A stretch of DNA of 64,000 nucleotides from Manihot esculenta (Eukaryota > Streptophyta > Magnoliopsida > Malpighiales > Euphorbiaceae): assembly GCF_001659605.2 (NCBI RefSeq), contig NC_035170.2, positions 434,001-498,000 of the forward strand. Direction: 5' to 3'. Positions 45,801 through 56,900 of the stretch are shown piece after piece. A program made the translations under genes and the position numbers. Below the pieces are notes generated by a model that had not been told where the DNA came from, made no database searches, and saw only the letters and a program-made list of their open reading frames with translations. How positions within the stretch are numbered: position 1 is the stretch's first letter; every line of letters begins with the position of its first letter.

Positions 45801-47957
45801 TATAATTTATTATTTTTATCCTTATTATTAATTTATGACCTTTTAATTTTTTATTATTTTTAATATAATAAAATACAATTTAATATATTAATTATCGCTA
45901 TTATATAATCTTTTGATTTTATACTACTTTTAATATAATATATTATTAATAGTGTAAAAAAAGTATTATTATATTTTATTATTAAAAAATTATTTTATTT
46001 TTATTTTAATACATCTCATTTTTTTTATCTTTTCTATTTGAGCTAATTCAAAATTATTATTTATTTTTTTATACTATAATAATATATAAATTGATCATTA
46101 TAACTATATTTAATTTTATTTTATTTTTAAGAAATTTCTCAAAATCTCTTTTAGTATTTAATAAAATTTAATATATTTAAAATGTATATAATTAAAAAAT
46201 TAAAAAAAAATTATCTTTTATGAAAAATGATAAGACAAATAGAATAATAAATAGAATATTAAAAATATATTTATAAAAATTAGATAACCACTATGTAGAA
46301 AGAAGTTTAGATAATAAAAATATACTAATAATATTCCATAACGAAATGTTATGTAAAAAGTTGTTATTCATTAATTTGATAATTTTTTAAAATTATATTT
46401 ATTTACTTTAATATTATATATATATATATATATTTACTTTAATATTTTTAATACTCTATGTTAAGCAAACGTGAATTATTATAATTTATTTTAATTTTTT
46501 TACTTTTTAGAAAAATGTAATCTTTATATGTTTGGTTTATATAAAATTTATAAAGACAATCTCAATTCTATGTAATTCACACGGCTCTTTCTTTTATTTT
46601 TAAATTTAAATTGCTCGTGTTTTAAAATTTTTATTTTTTTATTATTTTCTTAATTTTTAGCATGATTCATTCTTCTCCTACTCTTCCTTCGTCACCACTA
46701 TTATTATCACTGTGCTTAAAAAAATTTTATTTTCCTATGAAAGTAGGCATTTGTAATTGGATGTTAATAATGTATGATAATAAGTAATAAAATTTTTAAT
46801 TTTTAATTAACTTTGATAATACATGAATTTATACTTATTATTATTTTATGCCATTAAATTTCTTATTTTAGAATTAAAATGATATATATTGATTGAGTTT
46901 ATAATTCTCCTTCATAAATATCTTATTTGTTCATAGGCAATAGGTTATATTTTTTGAAATATTTTTTTTATATTATTTTGAATTTAAAAGGTAAAATAAG
47001 ATGTTAGTATTTAATTTTTATTAATCACTATTAAATTTGAAAAAAAACGTTTTACTTTTCTTAATGAGGAATAAATTTATATAAAAAAATATTATTTTAT
47101 AAAATAATTTTATATAATTAAAAAACTTTATATTATTTTATATAATAATAATATAAAAAAATTTTAATATCTACACGAATAACTAGTTAATTAGAAAGTT
47201 TGTGATTTATAAAATTTTTAATTTCTAATAAAATAAGAATTGTGTTGGGGTTGATCCTAAAATTTGATTGAGGAACTATATTTTTATGAGTGAAATAGTT
47301 TAGGTCCTTGTATTTAATTAGAAGTAGCTATTGAATCCCCATTTTTCTAAAACCTAAATTAAAACGCTATGTTTAATAAATATCAAATTCTTTAATATTA
47401 ATTTCTGCTAAAATTAACAATTTTTTAACTTTCTTAAAATTAATGCTAATTATATGTGGGAGGAATTAAATAAAATAAAAATAATTAAACAACATAAATA
47501 TTTAAGAGTAAAGTAAGTTATAAAAAAATTAATTTTATAAAATATATAAACATTTTAATTAAATTTTAAAAAATAACTTCTATTTAATATCGTTAAAAAT
47601 AACTTCATTATTATAAAGTTAGTACAATTAAAATTTAAAAATTTGTCGATATATATTTTTAAATAATATTTTTGGTGATATGAGGCTATGGAAGTTGGGG
47701 CCTGATGATTTGATGAGCATGGTCTTTTACAGGCCCAAAGGAACGCAACAACAAGAAACTTAAACGAGCCCAGAAAGTTGATAGATCTAGCAAGAAAGTT
47801 ATTAACTATTCTGCTTCCATGGATTCTTTTCTATCTGATTTCACTTTCTCAATTTCTACACAACACAATCTCTCTCAGTCTCAGATCCAATCGCATCATT
47901 TCCAGTTGTCAATTCCTCTGTGTTTTCTCCATACTAGGGTAGAAGAACAAGGGCAAG
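42830..47957. other. Gene-free AT-rich spacer
   Basis: The first few hundred bases are the WRKY55-like promoter. Short open stretches at 43,312-43,847 overlap on both strands and look like chance. From about 44,750 to 47,680 the sequence is extremely AT-rich, with many A/T runs and no gene. The last 270 bp, with GGCCCA at about 47,732-47,737, is the promoter and leader of the SCY1-like gene. Confidence 0.6.
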
Positions 47958-50900
47958 ATGTTTAAATTTTTGAAAGGAGTTGTGGGTGGATCTGGTACTG
48001 GACTTAAGGATCTCCCTTATAATGTCGGCGAACCTTACCCTACTGCTTGGGGCTCCTGGACTCACCATAGGGGCACCTCCAAGGTACCTATTCTCTATCT
48101 TTTGTCTTCTTCAATTCACTTTCTTCTTACTCCTACCACTCCCTGGCTTCATCTCTACTTGTTTCTAACCGGTTACTTGACTAATATTTTCGATAATTAC
48201 TCAATGGGACGTTATGGGTTTTGTGATTTTGTTTCAATCATTCACAATTCAGGTTCTTTTTTGTGTTAAGTAAGATGTAGAAGTTTAAGATCGTCCACTT
48301 AGGAGACACTAGGTGCAAGCGGGTTAAGTGAGGCTTTAGTTAAACTAGTGAACTGTACTACTTCATATGTTTGCACTGGAGAGTTGACTGCCTAAGCAAG
48401 TCTTGACTGAGCCTATGACCTTTTCTGCTTTGCAATAAACTGATAATCTCTACATTAACATTCTACTCAAGTTATGGCTGTTTTTATCGTTCACACGGAA
48501 ACATAGTTTTTGGACTCTGTTTCTTTTTCCACTCATTTGTCATGGTATATGAGGATAGTCATTGAATGCTAATGCTTTTAACGAGTTCTCTTCCATCCCT
48601 TGATCGAAAGCTTTGTGGGCAAATTGAAGGTGGGTTAGTTTATCGATGCATGAATGTTATGTATTCTAAGTGGCTTATACTTCTTGTTGGATTATCACAT
48701 GATTGATTTTCAATTTTCCGTGCTCCAAATTGTGGGTTAATCACTGAATAAGTTAGAACTTAATTGCATGTGATTTGTCATAATGTTCTGCTGGTGTATT
48801 TCATATCGCTATTTATGTGCATAGAAGGACACGAACCTTTTTCAGTGAAAGTATCTTTTTAAACCTGCGCTTTTGGTGAATGAACATGACAACTTAGAGG
48901 AGTCTCTTCTGTAGATGATGCTAAATGTTTGAATAATGAGCTCTTTAAACTGATCTTGTAGTTTTTTCTCTTTTAGTTCTCTTCAATAAAGTTGATGTAC
49001 TTCTGCTTATTGGTTTAACTTTCAGGATGATGGATCTCCAGTCTCAATATTTTCACTTTCTGGAAGTAATGCTCAAGATGGACATCTAGCAGCAGGCCGT
49101 AATGGTGTCAAGCGCCTTCGCACTGTAAGCTGTCACGGTTTTTGGTAGATTTTTTTGGTATAAATGGAATGTTCTTCTTGTTTATTTGGGAGTTTGATTC
49201 CATTTGATGATTTGAATCCTGAGATAGGGAATTCTGCAATAAATTTTTTAATGGTCTAGACGCAAATTTTCCTACTAATTTTGGAATAACTTCTTTATGA
49301 TGATCCTTATAAAAAATTTATTCAACCAACATTAGATTCCAATTCAAATAACTGGTAGTTTTATTTGGATGCATCATTTGATTTCATTCTTCACCCATAA
49401 ATTGTATCTTTGATAAAGTTTGTTATCTATAAGTGCTATAGCTTTAGGCATATTCTGTGTCTAATCAGATTTATGCCAAGAAGCATAAAAACGCTCTTTC
49501 TTGTTTCAGGTCAGGCATCCAAATATTCTATCATTTCTATACAGTACTGAGGTTGAAACTTTTGATGGTTCTACCTCAAGGATTACTTTGTATATGGTGA
49601 CTGAACCTGTTATGCCATTATCTGACAAGATCAAGGAGCTAGGTTTAGAAGGCACACAAAGGTATTTCTGCTGGAGTTGTGCTTCTTTGGTTATGCAACT
49701 TTTTCCTTGCTTTTTGTATATTACATAAATCTAGTTGATGTATTACTCGTTATTCTTTGCATTATGATATGTACATTCTGTTCATCCACAGGTTAATATT
49801 TCAAGCTCTTCTGTCATAATTAGTCATTGTGCTGATTACATGGGAGTTAATGGAGTTCATTATATATGTATTTTTCACTTGTGATATTTTTGTTGGCAGA
49901 GATGAGTACTATGCTTGGGGGCTCCACCAGATAGCTAAAGCTGTGAGCTTTTTGAATAATGATTGTAAACTTGTACGATTTCTCAACTTCTCAAATGTCA
50001 TAATTGAGTAATGGAATAGTCTTTATTTTTCTTAAAAAAATGGGAGGGGCCTAACCCTAAAAGTAAGCTTAAGGGGATAGGAGTGCCCAAGGCTTAATAA
50101 GGGGCAGACACTTTGCCTCCTATCTCAAATCAATATGGGAATCTAACACACCCTCCTCATACTTAGATTGCAAATTGGTAGAAGCGTGAAACTCTTATGG
50201 GAGGCCCAATATTTGGATGGAGAGGCCTTGATACCATCTTAAGAAAGTGGGTCGGGCCTAACTAGTGCCCAAAAACTAGTTTAAGAGGGATAAGTTCTCA
50301 AGGCTTTATAAGGGGGGCACATAACCCCTATCCTTATTCCTTATCCAATTTGGGAATTTAATAATCCTTTCCTTTCTAGGATTTCTTTTTCTTTCTCTAT
50401 TTTCACTGTCTGACCAGCTTCAACCACAGGTACATGGTAATGTTTCCTTGGCCAGTGTTGTTGTCACCCCAACTCTAGACTGGAAGCTGCATGCTTTTGA
50501 TGTCTTATCTGAATTTGATGGAAATAGTGAAAGTGCAACTGGACCAATGCTGGTAATCCACATGCTTGGCAGTCAGCAATTGATTGCAATTTCTTTTTAA
50601 CCCCTATACGGCATATGCTATCATCTGGAATCTACTTAAGCAGCACACATGAGTAGGGCAATCTTTAATGACTGTTGAGAGGAACATTGCAAATTCTGTT
50701 CCTTGCCAATGTTGTTACATCAATTCAGTTTATGTTTTATTTCTTTTTTCCCCTCTCCTGGAAAGTCTTTGACTAAAATATTTCTGCAACTCTATCTTAT
50801 TTTGTGCAGCTTCCACTTTTTGCAAATGAAATGTTTCACTTAAATGTCATATAATTGTTTTTGCACATTTTATGTACTCAATTACATTATTCCTTATGAT

Positions 50901-53900
50901 GATGGATGTTAAACTGTGATTTCTTGCTGTAATTCATTCTGAATGGTTATTTGGATTTCTTTCGACACTGGTCTTTTAGATAGAATTGGATGCAGTTTAT
51001 GTTATTTATTCTATTTAGTTGTTTCTTTTTCCATCAGCAATATGAGTGGCTTGTTGGACTACAGTACAAACCAATGGAGTTGGCTAAGTCTGACTGGGTT
51101 GCGATCAGAAAATCTCCACCTTGGGCCATTGATTCCTGGGGTTTGGGTAAGAACTGAGCTTGACTTTTGTTTTGGTGTTTACGGTCAATTCTTTTGGAAA
51201 ACATACTTTTCACCTGACATTTTACTATTTCATGGAAGAACACATTTGTCACTTATGGTTGTGACCTTTTGGCACAATATTATTGTTTTTTTATTTTGGA
51301 GGGGATGGGGTATTGTTCCATCATAAGTATTCCCTGGTGGTTGTAGAAAAATGAATTTTAACATTTTTTTGCCATTTCTTGGATCCTCTAGAGACCCCCC
51401 CCTTCCAATGGAATTCCTCTACATCTTGAAATCAACCTTAAAAAATGTCCACGATTGTTCATTGATTCTCTGGAACTAGTTGCACCTGATAACTTATTTA
51501 ACTGTTTTCCCGTCCATTTTGGTTCCTTCTCCAAACCTTTGCCACCCAATCCATATTTTCGGATGAATCAACCTATTCTCTCATATTTTCTCTTTTGTCA
51601 CTCCCTTAATTGCATGTGTTACGCTTGTTATATGGTTTCAAACATAACTAAATGGTGATAAATGATCTTATAGCTGACCCTACCTAGATTGGGATAAGGT
51701 TAGCTGTTACTGTCCATTTGCTGTTCTGTTCACCAATGAAATGAGATTATGCTGTCGTGAGCTTCCACTTCCAAGACAGTTTTAATAAGTAAGAGAAACA
51801 TTTCACTATCCAAAGTTTGTTTACTGTTACCCTATTTCTTCCATCCTTTGTGCATTGCATCGAATTGTAATCCTTGGCATCCTAAAATTCATTGGCTGAT
51901 GGGACCTGGAACCTATAGGGGGATTAAATTCTTTTCTTAATTTATTCTTACAGGATATAATATAGAATCTAATTTGTCTTTTCCTTTTGGATGTGGTTTC
52001 TAGGTTGTTTTATATATGAACTCTTTTCTGGTACCAAATTGGGGAAAACAGAGGAGTTGCGCAACACTGGTTCCATTCCAAAGGTTTTATCTGTATTGGA
52101 AACAATGATATTCTTAAAACCTCTCTAGTTCCATGTGGAGCATACTGTGTTTTTGTTGGTTGCTTTGAATGTGTTTTATGACTTATTTCTATTTACATCT
52201 GTGTTATCTTCAGTCATTGCTTCAGGATTACCAGCGGCTCCTGAGTTCTATGCCCTCTCGCAGGATGAATACGTCAAAGCTTCTAGAAAATAGTGGTGAG
52301 CTTTATCTTGGGTTTATTGTATATTTGTATCTTTTTCTTTTGTAGGAACTCCATGGCAGTACTCAGAGCTACTATGAGATGGGTTTTTTTTATCAATGTG
52401 TTTGGCTACTAGTTTTTTGTTGTTACACTCACTATTAATATGGACAGCTATATATTTGTAAAATCAAAGACATTGGTCACTGTTAGATTGTTATTTTATT
52501 TTCTAGGTTATTATAGTTTCATCTTGTTTTTGGCAATACAGTATGAATATCTTAAAGATTATTTATTGCCCGATCACTTGTCTTTCTCGAGTGAATATAA
52601 ACCATAAGTTTTTTGCACAGTAGTTCATTGAAAACAATTATTTGTCACTTTGATTAGGAATGAAATGGATGGTTTGAGAATGAGCTGATTTGGTCGTTTA
52701 ATGTTTTTAGCTATATATTTGGGCTGATATTCTAGTTTGTGGCTTTTTAGAATTGGATCTTGGAGACAGAGGAATATGAGGGATTGACACTATCCCTCAT
52801 AAAGGGAAATAGATAGATACTGGTAGACCATTTAAAATCATCGGAGATCTTGCTTTTGACACGATTGAAGCCTTATTACATATAGTTTTGTATACATTTA
52901 TCGGTAGTAGTGATTGATATAAATGGTTTTATAGACATATGCATGTATATTTGTCCCTCCCCCCCCCCCCCCCCCCTCTTTTTTTTTGGTTGGGGGGGGG
53001 GGGGTGGAGGGGAAAAGAAATAAACTGTCAAGTTTGATAGTCTTAATTGTGAATAATAATAAGCTCTACCTAAATACCTCCCAAAATAAGAAGATACTTA
53101 GCCAATAGCAAGTACAAATACCAAACCAACAATAACTAGGAAATTCTAAAGAGTAGAATTCCTAAATAATGAAATACTACTTATTAAATTTCCTAAATAC
53201 TAGAATCTTAAAATTCGTACTAGAAAATGAATAAAAAATCTTGATTTTACAATGAAATATTAAATCAAAATAACTTCTAACTGGATCTTTCCTTGAATGC
53301 ATATTTTTTGTTTTTTATGTTTTTATTTTTTTTGGGGGGGGAGGGGGGCTTGCAGGGGGTGGGTTTCTATGGCTCTCATCTTTGTGCTTTTTTCCCCTTT
53401 ACTTCTATTACTAAAGTTTTCAATTCATGATTTGCAGAATACTTTCAAAATAAGTTGGTGGATACCATACACTTCATGGAAATTTTTACATTGAAAGACA
53501 GTGTTGAGAAGGATACCTTCTTTCGTAAACTTCCAAATTTAGCAGAGCAGCTTCCTCGCCAAATTGTGCTGAAAAAGGTGTGGAAATTCATTTCTCTTGT
53601 ATAATATGAAATTTATTCTCTATGCTTTTCCCATTTATCATTTTTTATTCTGGATTTTACAGCTGCTTCCTTTATTAGCTTCTGCCCTTGAATTTGGCTC
53701 TGCTGCTGCTCCTGCTTTGACTGCATTTTTGAAAATGGGTTCTTGGCTTCCAGCCGAAGAATTTAATGTCAAGGTCATATTCTTTCTCTTCAAGCATTAG
53801 ATGTTGTCATTATTGACATGTTACTTTATTTGACTGGAGTAGGTCCTTTTTTTGTTTTTAGGTATTGCCAACAATTGTGAAACTGTTTGCCTCAAATGAC

Positions 53901-56900
53901 CGTGCTGTTCGAGTCAGTCTCTTACAGCATATTGATCAATTTGGAGAGTCATTATCAGCACAAGTTGTCGATGAGCAAGTAAGCAGTCTGTGATTAGATG
54001 AAAATTACTTCACTGTCTCTTTGATTTTATCAAGTAGTTATTAGTTGGGTGAACTCCTAAATTTATCGTACATTTTGATTGATTATTTGTGAACAGGTTT
54101 ACCCTCACATTGCTACTGGATTCTCTGACACATCTGCTTTCCTCCGTGAATTGACCCTCAAATCTATGCTTGTTTTGGCACCGAAGGTACTTTTAATAGT
54201 TTCACAGCAGGATCTTTGCTTCTTTCATATGTCTAATGAGTAATGACTTTATCAAATTTCTTCTCTTGTCCTATTACTGTTACTCTTCTGTTGTTTTATT
54301 GTTGTTTTATTTATGGTTTTTAATAGTAAAATCTGAACAATTGTTACATATCTTGCATTTTCCTGTTGGATTTGAAACCTTAGCTTATAAATGTCTCTAA
54401 ATAGTAAATATTTGATACTTAAGTGAAATTCTGAATATAGATTATCCAAAGTGGTTGATGGTTTCAGATGCATGCTTTTGTTTATGTTTTTTGAGAGTTC
54501 CTTAGCTTTTGAGAGTCCATAGTGAGCTTATGGAGGTGTTTTGTTGTGTTTAGCATCATGGCTAGAGATAATTTCTTTGGAGGGTCAGTTGGATAGTTAT
54601 AACTTGTTAAATTAAGGCATCCTCATATGATCAAGTGAGTTCGGCAAGCTATGGTAGGAAGAGATAAGTGGCATTTCTTTTTCTTCTCTTTTTTTCTTTT
54701 TTTTTTTTTGGGGGGGGGGGGAGATCGGGAGGGGAGGGGCAAGAGGGGGGCTCATAGTCAAGAATCGTTCACTGGGAATGGAGAGATGGTTAAAGCTTCC
54801 ATGGAAGGGACTTTTAACTTCAATGGAGATGCTGTCATTTTGATTCCTGGTTGTGTGAGGGAGACTCAAGAAGCTAAAAAATATTTTGGTTGACTTTTCT
54901 ATGCTGACCAAAAAGGAAGAGACAATGATAGGTTAGTTTGCTGTTCCTCCAGGATTGGCTAAGGTGAATGCTGATGGTGCATCAGAAAGATAAACTAGAC
55001 AGGCCGAGGCAGGGTATCCTCAACTCAGGAGCAAGGGTGGTGTTTGGGTAGAGCTCTTTCTTAGAATTTTGGTGTTGCTGCTTTGATGTGTGCCAAGTTG
55101 TGGGGTATCTGTTAGTCTCGGTGTCGGCTTGGATTGGAATGGTGGGATGAGGAAAGTTATCGCGGAAGAATGCTCTGAGTCCTGTTCAGATCATTCTGAG
55201 AAGGGACTTAAGGAAGGAGCCAACGAATAATCCTAATGGATATTCAGTGCTATCAAAAGCTGATGCAGATGGATTGGCAGATGAAGTGTTCCAAGTTTGT
55301 AGGAAAGCTAAGTTGTGTGCTGATTGGTTTTTGAACTGTGGACTTCAGTGACAATTAGGAGTCTATTTCATTCCTCTCCTCAATGTAGTTCTTGGGTGGG
55401 AAAGTGTGGGCAGGTTTACATGCTGTGCGTAGGTTGGCTTATCTGATGTGTAGCTAATTCAACCCCCCCCCCCCCCCCTCCTGACCCAACCATGTCTTAA
55501 AAAAAAGGATAGATATAGGAAAAATTCTATAAGGTTATGTGGGGAGGAAATTAGCTGAAATAGGGTTAGTGGATGATCAGTGGCGATGAAAAAGTACATA
55601 AATATGGATATTGAAAAATATTCTAGAGGCACATTCTGGGAGCTTGCATGTGATAGAAGAATGTTATCTGAGGTACATCAGGTAGAAGAATGTTAACTGA
55701 GATATTTCAGGTAGGTGAAAAGATGTTTTCATGTTTAGAGCAGATTATTTTGTTTCAGATAAAGGAAGGATCAAGGGAAGCAAAATCAAGGAAGGAAATG
55801 TTTGAATAGGATGAGCATAAGGTCACATATGGAGTAAAAATGATAAAAGGACTTCTATAGTTGGTCCCATGTGATTGAGAATGTTGACCTTTTCCTGAGT
55901 TATTGATTGGTATGGTTGACATTATGGTTATTTAACTCAAATCATGCTGCTTCAGCTTCATCATCCTTCATCTTATATTTTTTTTCTCAAGTCATGCATC
56001 CCGTGCTCTTGCTTGATTGTTGACGATCTCCATAGGTTTATTTTCCACTGAAGTGGATAATTTAATTGTAGTTTGCCTCCCTCTTTCTGAATGTTGCTTC
56101 TGTTTGACCTGATATTGCAGCTTTCCCAACGTACTATTTCAGGATCCTTATTGAAGTATCTTTCAAAGTTGCAGGTATTTTATCATTTATTTGTTAATAG
56201 AAAGAAAAAGTTGTATCTGCATGGTTTCTCTCTTTCTTTCTTTTTTTTTCTCTCCACCATGTAGGCTTTCTTTTATAAATGACTGTTGGTTCTTCTCCTT
56301 TGGTGCAGTTGAGGATCTTTCTTTCCTTTTCCTTTCATTTTGAATGGAATAAGTTTTTGGTCCTTTACTTGTGTGGTTTGATTTTTTTTTTTTTTTAATG
56401 TTTTCACAGGTTGATGAAGAGCCTGCAATCAGAACAAACACCACCATATTACTGGGGAATATTGCAAGTTATCTAAATGAAGGGGTAAATGTGAACGAGT
56501 TGTCACATTTATTATTACTCATTAATAGAGATCTGTTAGCTGGTTCCAAATGAAAGTATCATCTGATGCATTTGAATTACAATGCAGACCAGGAAGAGAG
56601 TACTAATTAATGCTTTTACTGTCCGCGCACTGCGTGACACTTTTTCTCCTGCTAGAGGAGCAGGTATAAGAATTATATGTACTGTTTATTTATCTTTGTA
56701 TTTATTCCTTGTCCTACTATTTTAATCAATGACTGGCCCTCAAATTTCCAGTTCAACTAATTTACTGAAAGGTGTAGTTTTATTCTTTTTGGTCTTGATG
56801 TTAGTGCTAACATGCAGGAATAATGGCTTTGTGTGCCACTAGTTCTTATTACGACATAAATGAGATTGCAACTCGAATTCTTCCCAATGTTGTTGTACTC

